Part shown: in pieces, positions 6,298 to 14,663 of the stretch | Layout: each line of letters begins with the position of its first letter | Numbering within the stretch: position 1 is the first letter of the stretch | Assembly (NCBI GenBank): GCA_002378665.1 | Contig: DFSO01000073.1 | Span: 5,813-24,482 of the forward strand | Direction: 5' to 3' | Length of the DNA: 18,670 nucleotides | Source: Loktanella sp. UBA3435 | Lineage (GTDB): Bacteria; Pseudomonadota; Alphaproteobacteria; Rhodobacterales; Rhodobacteraceae | The notes under the pieces: model-generated | What the model was told of the DNA's origin: nothing | What the model saw: the letters and a program-made list of their open reading frames with translations, nothing else | Database searches by the model: none | Made by a program: the position numbers and the translations under genes

Positions 6298-6684
6298 GTG
6301 AAGCATTTGGCGCTCATATCCCTCACGGCATTTGCTGCTTGCGAGCCTGTCCCACAGGTCAGCCAAGGGGTTATGACACCTGCCTATCAAGGGATCGAGA
6401 CCCGTCTTTTGGACGGTGATCTGGTGAACTTTCGGGTACAGATGACGGGGGCTGCGACGCCTGACGACGTAACAAAATACGCGCAATGCGCCGCCGTCCA
6501 ATATACGTTGATCCGTGGGTATGGTTTTTTGCGGCACGTACGGACAAATACGGCGGAGAAGGGCGGGCTTTGGTCCGCAGATGCTGTTTATACAATCTCG
6601 CCTGCGCTTCCGCGTGGGTCCAAGACAATTGACGCCGAAGTGGTTGTCGCCGATTGCGGCGCTTCCGGAATTCCAACGGTGTAA
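6298..6684 (+). CDS. putative lipoprotein between nuoG and nuoH, unknown function
   Basis: A 128-residue protein starting with GTG directly after the nuoG stop (TAA-GTG, zero spacing), so translation is probably coupled. The N-terminus MKHLALISLTAFAAC looks like a short signal peptide ending in a lipobox-like FAAC with Cys15; the residue at -3 (Phe) is unusual, so lipoprotein processing is only likely. The mature part is about 113 residues with two more cysteines (64 and 120) that could pair, and an extended, probably beta-rich middle. I do not recognise the family. If exported it would lie on the periplasmic side, next to the membrane arm built from the following genes. The nuoH start follows 12 bases later. 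Confidence 0.75.
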   Translation: MKHLALISLTAFAACEPVPQVSQGVMTPAYQGIETRLLDGDLVNFRVQMTGAATPDDVTKYAQCAAVQYTLIRGYGFLRHVRTNTAEKGGLWSADAVYTISPALPRGSKTIDAEVVVADCGASGIPTV

Positions 6685-6696
6685 GGGGCAGAACTT

Positions 6697-7737
6697 ATGG
6701 TCGAATTTTTCACCAATACCAATCTGGGCATCATTCTTGTGATCCTTGGACAATGTCTTTTGGTGCTGGTCCCGCTTTTGGTGGCACTGGCATTCCTGAT
6801 GTATGCTGACCGCAAGGTCTGGGCGGCTGTGCAAATGCGCAAAGGTCCAAACGTGGTTGGCCCATTTGGCTTGCTGCAATCGTTCGCGGATTTCTTGAAG
6901 TATATCGTCAAGGAAATCATCGTGCCTGCGGGGGCCGACAAGGTCGTGTTCTTCCTCGCGCCAATGATCGCCTTTGTTCTGGCCGTTGTCGCTTGGGCGG
7001 TGATCCCGTTCAATCACGGTTGGGTCCTCTCGGATATCAACGTCGCAATCCTGTTCGTTTTCGCGGTCTCCTCGCTAGAGGTTTACGGCGTGATCATGGG
7101 CGGTTGGGCGTCGAACTCCAAATACCCGTTCTTGGGGTCGTTGCGCTCTGCCGCGCAGATGATTTCTTACGAAGTGTCATTGGGTCTGATCATTATCGGC
7201 ATCATCATCTCGACAGGTTCCATGAACTTTGGCGATATCGTTGAGGCACAGCGCGGCAACGCAGGCCTGTTCAACTGGTATTGGGTCGCCCACTTCCCGA
7301 TGCTTTTCCTCTTCTTTATCAGCGCCTTGGCTGAAACAAACCGCCCACCGTTTGATCTTCCAGAAGCGGAATCAGAACTGGTTGCGGGTTTCCAAGTCGA
7401 GTATTCCTCTACACCGTTCCTTCTGTTCATGATCGGTGAATTGATGGCCGTGGTGTTGATGTGCGCTTTGATTTCGCTGATGTTCTTCGGCGGCTGGCTC
7501 TCACCAATTCCAGGTCTGCCAGATGGCATCCTGTGGATGATCCTGAAAATGAGCGCCTGCTTCTTTATGTTCGCGATGGTCAAGGCGATCACGCCGCGCT
7601 ACCGCTACGACCAATTGATGCGGATCGGTTGGAAAGTGTTCTTGCCGCTCTCCCTGTTCTGGGTGGTGCTGGTGTCTTTCCTTGCAAAATATGAAGTGTT
7701 CGGCGGCTTTTGGGCACGCTGGGCGATGGGAGCTTAA
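6697..7737 (+). CDS. nuoH: NADH-quinone oxidoreductase subunit H (ND1 homologue)
   Basis: A 346-residue membrane protein with about eight transmembrane helices, of the usual length for NuoH/NQO8. It anchors the peripheral arm to the membrane arm and forms much of the quinone-binding cavity. Diagnostic stretches are ADRKVWAAVQMRKGPNVVGP (37-56) and ALAETNRPPFDLPEAESELV (210-229), the acidic loop near the quinone site that helps couple electron transfer to proton pumping. GGGG upstream of the ATG serves as ribosome binding site. It follows the putative lipoprotein gene by 12 bases and precedes nuoI by three bases. Confidence 0.98.
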   Translation: MVEFFTNTNLGIILVILGQCLLVLVPLLVALAFLMYADRKVWAAVQMRKGPNVVGPFGLLQSFADFLKYIVKEIIVPAGADKVVFFLAPMIAFVLAVVAWAVIPFNHGWVLSDINVAILFVFAVSSLEVYGVIMGGWASNSKYPFLGSLRSAAQMISYEVSLGLIIIGIIISTGSMNFGDIVEAQRGNAGLFNWYWVAHFPMLFLFFISALAETNRPPFDLPEAESELVAGFQVEYSSTPFLLFMIGELMAVVLMCALISLMFFGGWLSPIPGLPDGILWMILKMSACFFMFAMVKAITPRYRYDQLMRIGWKVFLPLSLFWVVLVSFLAKYEVFGGFWARWAMGA

Positions 7738-7740
7738 TCG

Positions 7741-8238
7741 ATGAACGAACCTTTTGATTATACACGCACCGCGAAATACTTCCTGCTGATGGATTTTTGG
7801 AAGGGCTTTGGCCTGACGATGAAATACTTCTTCTCGCCAAAAGCGACGCTGAACTACCCGCACGAGAAGGGGCCATTGTCCCCGCGTTTCCGTGGTGAGC
7901 ATGCGTTGCGTCGCTATGCGAACGGCGAAGAGCGTTGCATCGCCTGTAAACTGTGCGAAGCGGTTTGCCCTGCGCAAGCGATAACCATCGACGCGGAACC
8001 CCGCGACGACGGATCACGCCGCACAACACGCTACGACATCGATATGACGAAATGCATCTACTGCGGTTTCTGCCAAGAGGCCTGCCCAGTGGACGCGATC
8101 GTTGAAGGCCCGAACTTTGAATTCTCCACCGAGACCCGCGAAGAGCTGTTCTACGACAAGGAAAAGCTCTTGGATAACGGCGACCGTTGGGAAGCCGAAA
8201 TCGCGCGTAACCTTGAGTTGGATGCACCGTACCGATGA
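7741..8238 (+). CDS. nuoI: NADH-quinone oxidoreductase subunit I (TYKY homologue)
   Basis: A 165-residue ferredoxin-type protein with two [4Fe-4S] motifs: CIACKLCEAVCP (Cys66, 69, 72, 76) and CIYCGFCQEACP (Cys105, 108, 111, 115). The crossed ligand sets form clusters N6a and N6b, which hand electrons to N2 near the quinone site. The N-terminal 35 residues form the amphipathic helix that lies on the membrane in this family. GGGAG at 7728-7732 is eight bases before the ATG. The stop overlaps the next start by four bases (ATGA), coupling it to the carboxymuconolactone-decarboxylase-like gene. Confidence 0.98.
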   Translation: MNEPFDYTRTAKYFLLMDFWKGFGLTMKYFFSPKATLNYPHEKGPLSPRFRGEHALRRYANGEERCIACKLCEAVCPAQAITIDAEPRDDGSRRTTRYDIDMTKCIYCGFCQEACPVDAIVEGPNFEFSTETREELFYDKEKLLDNGDRWEAEIARNLELDAPYR

Positions 8239-8633
8239 CCGATAAAAACCCCTTTGAAGCAATGATGGCCATGGGTCAGGACTGGGCGAAATCGCTTAAT
8301 CCGGGCATGGAATCCTTTGCGGGTAAGGGTTTTGAAGACCTGTTCCCGACCATGTCCAAAGAGATGATGGAGCAGTTCTTTGGCAAGGGGCTGAACCCAG
8401 ACGGGCTTGATGCGAAAACCAAGCTTTTGCTGACGCTGAACGCGCTGACCGTAACGGGTGCCTTGGCCGAAGCGCAGATTAAACTGACCGTGCGCCACCT
8501 GATCGCTGCAGGGGCAACAAAACAGGAAATCGCAGAGACAATCGCCCAAGCGGCGATGTTTGGCGGTGTGCCTGCAATGACAAAGGCGATGCAGATCGCC
8601 ACCGACGTGATGGAAAAGGACGCAGGCCAATGA
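8235..8633 (+). CDS. carboxymuconolactone decarboxylase (CMD)-like protein lacking cysteines
   Basis: A 132-residue protein, overlapping nuoI by four bases at its start and nuoJ by four at its end, so it is firmly built into the nuo operon. The second half (about 59-125) matches the CMD/AhpD helical fold: LTLNALTVTGALAEAQIKLTV, then RHLIAAGATKQEIAETIAQ and AAMFGGVPAMTKAM. There is no cysteine at all, so the CxxC peroxidase chemistry of AhpD is excluded. The His in VRHLIAAG occupies the position common to the decarboxylase branch. The first half (about 1-55) is methionine-, phenylalanine- and charge-rich, unlike CMD, and may be a contact segment. Its activity is unknown; a structural or assembly role in complex I is possible. 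Confidence 0.82.
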   Translation: MTDKNPFEAMMAMGQDWAKSLNPGMESFAGKGFEDLFPTMSKEMMEQFFGKGLNPDGLDAKTKLLLTLNALTVTGALAEAQIKLTVRHLIAAGATKQEIAETIAQAAMFGGVPAMTKAMQIATDVMEKDAGQ

Positions 8634-9235
8634 CCGTTGCCGCATTCACATTTTACTTCTTCGCACTGACCACTGTCGCGGGGGGCCTGATGACAGTCAT
8701 CAGCCGCAACCCTGTGCACTCGGTGCTTTGGTTGATCCTCGCATTTTTGTCGTCGGCGGGGCTTTTTGTGCTCTTGGGCGCGGAATTTGTGGCGATGCTT
8801 TTGATCATCGTCTACGTGGGCGCGGTTGCGGTTCTCTTCCTCTTTGTGGTCATGATGCTTGATGTCGACTTTGCCGAACTCAAAGCGGAAATGTCGCGCT
8901 ATATGCCGCTGGCCTTGCTCATTGGTGCGGTCATTCTGATGCAGCTTGGCATGGCTTTGGGCGTCTGGAACTATGCTGATTTGGCGCAGGCCAATATCGC
9001 AGCACCCACAGGTGAGGCACAAAACACAGCGGCCCTTGGCCTGCTGATCTACGACAAATACATCATCCTGTTCCAACTCGCAGGTCTGATCCTGCTGGTC
9101 GCCATGATCGGCGCAATAGTCCTGACACTGCGCCACCGCGTAGATATCAAGCGCCAGAACGTGATGCAGCAAATGCACCGTGATCCGGCCAAGGCGATGG
9201 AACTCAAAGACATGAAACCAGGGCAGGGGCTTTAA
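8630..9235 (+). CDS. nuoJ: NADH-quinone oxidoreductase subunit J (ND6 homologue)
   Basis: A 201-residue membrane protein with five predicted helices, of the usual size for NuoJ/NQO10. The third helix carries the conserved stretch YVGAVAVLFLFVVMM (62-76), the site of the pi-bulge that takes part in coupling quinone chemistry to proton transfer. The C-terminal tail (about 170-201) is polar and probably cytoplasmic. AAGGA at 8616-8620 precedes the ATG, which overlaps the stop of the CMD-like gene (ATGA). nuoK starts two bases after its stop. Confidence 0.97.
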   Translation: MTVAAFTFYFFALTTVAGGLMTVISRNPVHSVLWLILAFLSSAGLFVLLGAEFVAMLLIIVYVGAVAVLFLFVVMMLDVDFAELKAEMSRYMPLALLIGAVILMQLGMALGVWNYADLAQANIAAPTGEAQNTAALGLLIYDKYIILFQLAGLILLVAMIGAIVLTLRHRVDIKRQNVMQQMHRDPAKAMELKDMKPGQGL

Positions 9236-9237
9236 TT

Positions 9238-9543
9238 ATGATCGGTCTAGAACATTACTTATCAGTCGCTGCGGCCCTCTTTGTCATCGGCATCTTTGGC
9301 CTCTTCCTGAACCGTAAGAACGTGATCATCTTGCTGATGAGCATCGAATTGATGCTGCTGGCGGTGAACATCAATTTTGTCGCTTTCTCCAGCTATCTGG
9401 GTGATATGGTCGGCCAAGTTTTCACCCTTTTCGTCCTGACCGTCGCCGCCGCAGAGGCCGCGATTGGACTTGCGATCCTTGTTTGTTTCTTCCGCAACCG
9501 CGGCACTATCGACGTTGAAGACGTCAACGTGATGAAGGGCTAA
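9238..9543 (+). CDS. nuoK: NADH-quinone oxidoreductase subunit K (ND4L homologue)
   Basis: A 101-residue protein with three transmembrane helices, the standard NuoK size. It keeps the two buried membrane glutamates needed for proton translocation: Glu37 in MSIELMLLAVN and Glu73 in VAAAEAAIGLAI, equivalent to E. coli Glu36 and Glu72. CAGGGG lies upstream within the end of nuoJ. nuoL begins five bases after the stop. Confidence 0.98.
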   Translation: MIGLEHYLSVAAALFVIGIFGLFLNRKNVIILLMSIELMLLAVNINFVAFSSYLGDMVGQVFTLFVLTVAAAEAAIGLAILVCFFRNRGTIDVEDVNVMKG

Positions 9544-9548
9544 TCCAC

Positions 9549-11669
9549 ATGGAAAAGATCATCCTATTTGCCCCGCTCATCGGCGCATTAATCGCTGGCT
9601 TCGGCTGGAAATACATCGGCGAAAAAGCGGCCCAAGTTACAGCGACATCGTTTCTGTTCTTGGCGGCGTTCCTGTCGTGGGTCGTGTTCCTGTCGTTTGA
9701 CGGCGTGACCGAGAATATCCACATCCTGCGTTGGATTGAGTCCGGCACATTGTCCACCGATTGGGCAATCCGCATGGACCGTTTGACCGCGATCATGTTG
9801 ATCGTGATCACGACAGTCTCGGCGCTCGTGCACCTTTATTCCTTTGGCTACATGGCCCATGACGAGAACTTCGGCGAAGGCGTCGCCTATAAGGCCCGCT
9901 TCTTTGCATATCTGTCGTTCTTTACCTTCGCGATGCTGATGCTCGTGACCTCGGACAACCTTGTGCAGATGTTCTTTGGTTGGGAAGGGGTGGGCGTTGC
10001 CTCATACCTGCTGATCGGGTTCTACTATAAGAAGCCATCTGCCAACGCCGCCGCGATCAAAGCCTTTGTCGTGAACCGCGTCGGTGACTTTGGTTTCGCG
10101 CTGGGTATTTTCGCGCTTTATATGATGACGGACAGCATCAAGTTTGAGGACATCTTCGCTGCTGTGCCTGCTTTGGCAGAGACCGAGTTGCACTTCCTTT
10201 GGGCTGACTGGAATGCCGCGAACCTGATCGCGATTCTCTTGTTCATCGGTGCGATGGGGAAATCAGCGCAGTTGATCCTGCACACGTGGTTGCCAGACGC
10301 GATGGAAGGTCCGACACCTGTGTCCGCCCTGATCCACGCCGCGACCATGGTGACTGCAGGTGTATTCCTCGTTTGCCGTATGTCGCCGCTTTATGAGTTT
10401 GCGCCGGAGGCCAAGCAGTTCATCATCTTCCTTGGTGCAACAACAGCCTTCTTCGCAGCGACCGTTGGCCTTGTCCAAAACGACATCAAGCGCGTCATCG
10501 CGTACTCCACCTGTTCGCAGTTGGGCTATATGTTCGTGGCCGCTGGTTCCGGCGTTTACGGCGTCGCGATGTTCCACTTGCTGACACATGCGTTCTTTAA
10601 GGCGATGTTGTTTCTTGGTGCGGGCTCGGTAATCCACGCAATGCACCACGAGCAGGACATGCGCAATTACGGCGGTCTGCGTAAGAAAATCCCTTACACA
10701 TTCTGGGCGATGATGATCGGTACACTTGCAATCACTGGTGTTGGTATTCCACTGACAACAATCGGTTTTGCTGGTTTCTTGTCCAAGGACGCAATCATCG
10801 AGAGCGCCTATGCAGGCGGCACAGCTTACGCGTTCTGGATGCTTGTGATCGCGGCCTTTATGACCAGTTTCTATAGCTGGCGCCTGATGTTCATGACGTT
10901 CTATGGCAAGCCACGCGGCGACCACCATACACATGACCACGCCCATGAAAGCCCACTGACGATGCTGATCCCACTGGGCGTTCTGTCCCTTGGTGCTGTC
11001 TTCTCAGGCATGGTGTTTTACAACAACTTCTTCGGCGATCACCACAAGATGGAAGTCTTCTTTGGTATTGCTCAAGAAGAAGCGCATGCAAGCGCCGAGC
11101 CTGGCTTCTCGCTGATCTCGCCAGCTTATGCGGAAGGCACGACCGAAGAGGCGGCCCACGGAGACGAGGCCACTACCGAGGAAGCGCACGCCGAAGTTGG
11201 CATGCAGCAGCAACCGGGTGTTGGCGCGATTTACATGGGCGAAGACAACCATGTGATCGACGACGCCCACCACGCGCCAAAGTGGGTCAAGGTGTCGCCA
11301 TTCGTGGCGATGATCTTGGGCTTCAGCCTTGCTTGGCTCTTCTACATCAAGAACCCTGCGCTGCCTGTCGCTTTGGCTAAACAGCAACGTCCGCTGTATA
11401 ACTTCATCTTGAACAAGTGGTATTTCGACGAACTCTACAACGCGATCTTTATAAAGCCCGCGCTTTGGATCGGTCGTTTCTTGTGGAAGCAGGGCGACAC
11501 GCGGGTCATCGACGGCTCTATAAATGGCGTCGCCATGGGGATCGTGCCGTTCCTGACCAAGCTTAGTAACAAAGCCCAGACGGGTTACATCTTCACCTAC
11601 GCCTTCGCCATGGTTCTTGGCATCGCGGCCATGATCACATGGGTCACTATGTTCGGAGGGGCCAAGTAA
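9549..11669 (+). CDS. nuoL: NADH-quinone oxidoreductase subunit L (ND5 homologue, antiporter-like)
   Basis: A 706-residue protein, the distal proton-pumping subunit, with about 16 transmembrane helices and the long lateral helix that runs along the membrane arm. Pumping residues are present: Glu146 in GWEGVGVASYLLIG, Lys238 in GAMGKSAQLILHTWLPD, and Lys413 in GFLSKDAI. The family signature HTWLPDAMEGPTPVSALIHA covers 245-264. Two polar insertions stand out: a His cluster at 459-466 (HHTHDHAH) and a Glu/Ala/His-rich loop at about 505-575, which makes the protein longer than E. coli NuoL (about 613). AAGGG precedes the ATG by nine bases. The stop overlaps the nuoM start by one base (TAATG). Confidence 0.98.
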   Translation: MEKIILFAPLIGALIAGFGWKYIGEKAAQVTATSFLFLAAFLSWVVFLSFDGVTENIHILRWIESGTLSTDWAIRMDRLTAIMLIVITTVSALVHLYSFGYMAHDENFGEGVAYKARFFAYLSFFTFAMLMLVTSDNLVQMFFGWEGVGVASYLLIGFYYKKPSANAAAIKAFVVNRVGDFGFALGIFALYMMTDSIKFEDIFAAVPALAETELHFLWADWNAANLIAILLFIGAMGKSAQLILHTWLPDAMEGPTPVSALIHAATMVTAGVFLVCRMSPLYEFAPEAKQFIIFLGATTAFFAATVGLVQNDIKRVIAYSTCSQLGYMFVAAGSGVYGVAMFHLLTHAFFKAMLFLGAGSVIHAMHHEQDMRNYGGLRKKIPYTFWAMMIGTLAITGVGIPLTTIGFAGFLSKDAIIESAYAGGTAYAFWMLVIAAFMTSFYSWRLMFMTFYGKPRGDHHTHDHAHESPLTMLIPLGVLSLGAVFSGMVFYNNFFGDHHKMEVFFGIAQEEAHASAEPGFSLISPAYAEGTTEEAAHGDEATTEEAHAEVGMQQQPGVGAIYMGEDNHVIDDAHHAPKWVKVSPFVAMILGFSLAWLFYIKNPALPVALAKQQRPLYNFILNKWYFDELYNAIFIKPALWIGRFLWKQGDTRVIDGSINGVAMGIVPFLTKLSNKAQTGYIFTYAFAMVLGIAAMITWVTMFGGAK

Positions 11670-13201
11670 TGGGCAACCTACTTTCGCTCACAACCTTCAT
11701 TCCTCTGCTGGGGGCGGCCATTCTGGCGGTGTTCCTGCGTGGGAACGATAAAGCTGCACAAAAGAACGCAAAATGGGTCGCCATTGCGACGACAGTTGCG
11801 ACCTTTATTGTGTCTCTGTTCATCCTTGCGGGCTTTGATCCGGCGAATACGGGCTTCCAATTTGTTGAGGAACGCCCTTGGCTTTTGGGCATGAACTACA
11901 AAATGGGCGTTGACGGGATTTCGGTTCTGTTCGTGATGCTCACCACATTCCTGATGCCGCTTGTGATTGCGTCCTGCTGGAACGTGACTGACCGCGTCAA
12001 AGAATACATGATCGCGTTCTTGCTGCTCGAAACCCTGATGCTCGGCGTGTTTATGGCGCTCGACATGGTGCTGTTCTACCTCTTCTTCGAGGCAGGCCTG
12101 ATCCCAATGTTCCTGATCATCGGTATCTGGGGAGGGGCGAACCGCATTTATGCGTCGTTCAAGTTCTTCCTCTATACGTTCCTCGGTTCGGTCCTGATGC
12201 TCGTGGCGATCGTCGCGATGTTCTTTCAGGCGGGGACAACAGACATACCAACGCTGATGACGTTCAACTTTGCATCTGAAGACTTCTCTGTTCTGGGCAT
12301 CCACATCGTGGGCGGCATGCAGACGATGCTCTGGCTCGCATTCTTCGCGTCCTTCGCGGTGAAAATGCCAATGTGGCCTGTGCACACTTGGTTGCCAGAC
12401 GCACACGTTCAGGCGCCAACGGCGGGTTCCGTGGTTCTGGCGGCGATCCTTTTGAAGATGGGCGGCTACGGCTTCTTGCGGTTCTCGCTGCCCATGTTCC
12501 CAATCGGGTCCGAAGTTCTCGGCCCGCTGGTTCTATGGATGTCGGCAATCGCGATTGTCTACACATCGCTTGTGGCACTCGTGCAAGAAGACATGAAAAA
12601 GCTGATCGCTTACTCCTCCGTCGCCCACATGGGTTACGTGACCATGGGTATCTTTGCAGTCAACCAGCAGGGTATTGACGGCGCGATCTTCCAAATGATC
12701 TCTCACGGCTTTATCTCCGGCGCGCTCTTCCTTTGCGTGGGCGTGATCTACGACCGTATGCACACCCGCGAAATCGACGCTTACGGCGGTCTGGTGAACC
12801 GGATGCCAGCCTACGCGCTGATCTTCATGTTCTTCACCATGGCGAACGTCGGCCTTCCTGGCACGTCAGGTTTCATCGGGGAATTCCTTGTGCTGATGGG
12901 CATCTTCCAAGTCAACACTTGGGTCGCTGCCATCGCTACATCAGGCGTGATCTTCTCGGCCGCTTATGCGCTATGGCTTTACCGCCGCGTTGTGATGGGC
13001 GACCTGATCAAGGAAAGCCTCAAGACGATCACCGATATGACAACCCGCGAACGGTTCATCTTTGTGCCGCTCGTCGTCATGACATTGCTGTTGGGTGTTT
13101 ACCCCGCATTGGTGCTCGACATCATCGGACCAAGCGTCTCTGCGCTGGTTGAAAACTACGAAATTGCAACTGCCGGCCTTTCCGCCGTCGTCACGCATTA
13201 A
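11669..13201 (+). CDS. nuoM: NADH-quinone oxidoreductase subunit M (ND4 homologue, antiporter-like)
   Basis: A 510-residue protein with about 14 transmembrane helices, one of the three antiporter-like proton channels of the membrane arm. Key residues are Glu141 in FYLFFEAGLIPMFLIIG, Lys232 in FAVKMPMWPVHTWLPDAH, and Lys263 in AAILLKMGGYG. The ATG at 11669 is chosen over an in-frame ATG at 11639: it overlaps the nuoL stop by one base, has GGAGG at 11655-11659, and starts the protein with a normal hydrophobic NuoM N-terminus (MGNLLSLTTFIPLLGA). nuoN starts 12 bases after its stop. Confidence 0.98.
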   Translation: MGNLLSLTTFIPLLGAAILAVFLRGNDKAAQKNAKWVAIATTVATFIVSLFILAGFDPANTGFQFVEERPWLLGMNYKMGVDGISVLFVMLTTFLMPLVIASCWNVTDRVKEYMIAFLLLETLMLGVFMALDMVLFYLFFEAGLIPMFLIIGIWGGANRIYASFKFFLYTFLGSVLMLVAIVAMFFQAGTTDIPTLMTFNFASEDFSVLGIHIVGGMQTMLWLAFFASFAVKMPMWPVHTWLPDAHVQAPTAGSVVLAAILLKMGGYGFLRFSLPMFPIGSEVLGPLVLWMSAIAIVYTSLVALVQEDMKKLIAYSSVAHMGYVTMGIFAVNQQGIDGAIFQMISHGFISGALFLCVGVIYDRMHTREIDAYGGLVNRMPAYALIFMFFTMANVGLPGTSGFIGEFLVLMGIFQVNTWVAAIATSGVIFSAAYALWLYRRVVMGDLIKESLKTITDMTTRERFIFVPLVVMTLLLGVYPALVLDIIGPSVSALVENYEIATAGLSAVVTH

Positions 13202-13213
13202 GGAACGGGTCAC

Positions 13214-14656
13214 ATGATCTCTGCTGATATCCAAACCGTAATGCCAGAAATCATTCTGGCCGTTTACGCGATGCTGGCGCTTTTTGCGGCTGTTTACACC
13301 ACCAAAGACAAGATGGCTCCGCTGCTGACGTGGTTGACCTCTGGCCTTTTCGTCGTACTGGCGTTCTGGATCAGCGGCGGCCATGGGACAGTCACGGCCT
13401 TCGACGGCATGTATAACAACGACGGTTTCTCGCGTTTCGCCAAAGTGTTGATCTTGCTTTCCACCGCCGCTGTTCTGCTGATGTCCGAGGGCTATATGCA
13501 GCGTCGCGGTTTGCTGCGCTTTGAGTACCCGATCCTTGTGGCCCTCTCCGTTGTGGGCATGATGGTTATGGTCTCCGCGGGTGACCTGATGGCGCTTTAC
13601 ATGGGCCTAGAACTCCAATCACTGGCGCTTTACGTTGTGGCCTCCCTGCGCCGCGATAGCCTGAAATCCACAGAAGCGGGCCTCAAGTACTTCGTGCTTG
13701 GCGCTTTGTCCTCTGGCTTGCTGCTATACGGCGCGTCGCTGACCTACGGCTTTGCTGGCACCACATTGTTCTCTGGCATCATGGCCTCAACGGCTGACGG
13801 TGTATCTTTGGGAATGCTCTTTGGTGTGGTCTTCATGCTCGCGGGCTTTGCGTTCAAAATCTCGGCAGCGCCTTTCCACATGTGGACACCAGACGTCTAT
13901 GAAGGCTCCCCAACACCTGTGACGGCGTTCTTTGCAACGGCCCCAAAGGTCGCGGCGATGGCACTCTTCGCGCGCGTCGTGCATGACGCATTCGGCGGCA
14001 TCGTGTCCGAGTGGCAGCAGATCGTGGCCTTCCTCGCCGTGATTTCGATGTTCCTTGGTGCAATCGCAGCGATCGGCCAGCGCGACATCAAGCGTCTGAT
14101 GGCATACTCCTCCATCGCACACATGGGCTTTGCGCTCATGGGCTTGGCGGCGGGCACCGTGTTTGGTGTGCAGGCGATGCTGATCTATATGGCGATCTAT
14201 GTGACCATGAACGTCGGCACATTCGCCTTCATCCTCTCGATGGAAAAAGATGGCCGTCCTGTCACAGACATCCGGTCGCTCAAATCCTTGTCCAAGAAAC
14301 AGCCGCTGAGGGCGCTTGTATTGCTCATCATGATGTTCAGCCTCGCAGGCGTGCCTCCGATGCTCGGCTTCTTTGGTAAGTTTTACGTGCTGCGCGCTGC
14401 CTTTGACGCGGGCCTTGGCTGGCTTGCGATTGCAGGTGTTGTGGCCTCGGTCATCGGTGCGTTCTACTATCTGCGCATCGTCTATTACGTCTACTTTGGC
14501 GAAGACACAGATGGTCTGAACGGCAAAATGCCAAAGGTTCTGTGGTTTTTTGCAGTCGCAACTTCGGCAATCGTGCTTTTGGCTTGGGTGCCGGGGATCA
14601 ACCTCTTTGGCATCGAGACAGCCGCAGAGGCAGCGGCGCAGACGCTTGTTAACTAA
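13214..14656 (+). CDS. nuoN: NADH-quinone oxidoreductase subunit N (ND2 homologue, antiporter-like)
   Basis: A 480-residue protein with about 14 transmembrane helices, the third antiporter-like pumping subunit, which contacts NuoK and NuoJ. Conserved charged residues are Glu133 (GLELQSLALYVV), Lys215 (GFAFKISAAPFHMWTPDVYEG) and Lys245 (ATAPKVAAMA). AAGGA just before the ATG is a good ribosome binding site. It is the last complex I gene; birA follows after seven bases, so the nuo transcript probably continues into the cofactor genes. Confidence 0.98.
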   Translation: MISADIQTVMPEIILAVYAMLALFAAVYTTKDKMAPLLTWLTSGLFVVLAFWISGGHGTVTAFDGMYNNDGFSRFAKVLILLSTAAVLLMSEGYMQRRGLLRFEYPILVALSVVGMMVMVSAGDLMALYMGLELQSLALYVVASLRRDSLKSTEAGLKYFVLGALSSGLLLYGASLTYGFAGTTLFSGIMASTADGVSLGMLFGVVFMLAGFAFKISAAPFHMWTPDVYEGSPTPVTAFFATAPKVAAMALFARVVHDAFGGIVSEWQQIVAFLAVISMFLGAIAAIGQRDIKRLMAYSSIAHMGFALMGLAAGTVFGVQAMLIYMAIYVTMNVGTFAFILSMEKDGRPVTDIRSLKSLSKKQPLRALVLLIMMFSLAGVPPMLGFFGKFYVLRAAFDAGLGWLAIAGVVASVIGAFYYLRIVYYVYFGEDTDGLNGKMPKVLWFFAVATSAIVLLAWVPGINLFGIETAAEAAAQTLVN

Positions 14657-14663
14657 CACACAG

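Noticed and set aside
5461..7017. 518-codon open frame on the minus strand opposite nuoG, the lipoprotein gene and nuoH
   Set aside because: It lies antisense to well-identified genes, its translation is rich in His, Arg, Cys and Gln with no family signature, and long antisense frames are common opposite genes with this codon bias.
13787..14659. 290-codon minus-strand frame opposite nuoN
   Set aside because: Antisense shadow of nuoN with an implausible Cys/His/Arg-rich composition.
14550..14663. Upstream in-frame start for birA inside nuoN
   Set aside because: It would add a Gln/Arg-rich segment read out of frame from nuoN; the family N-terminus fits the ATG at 14664.
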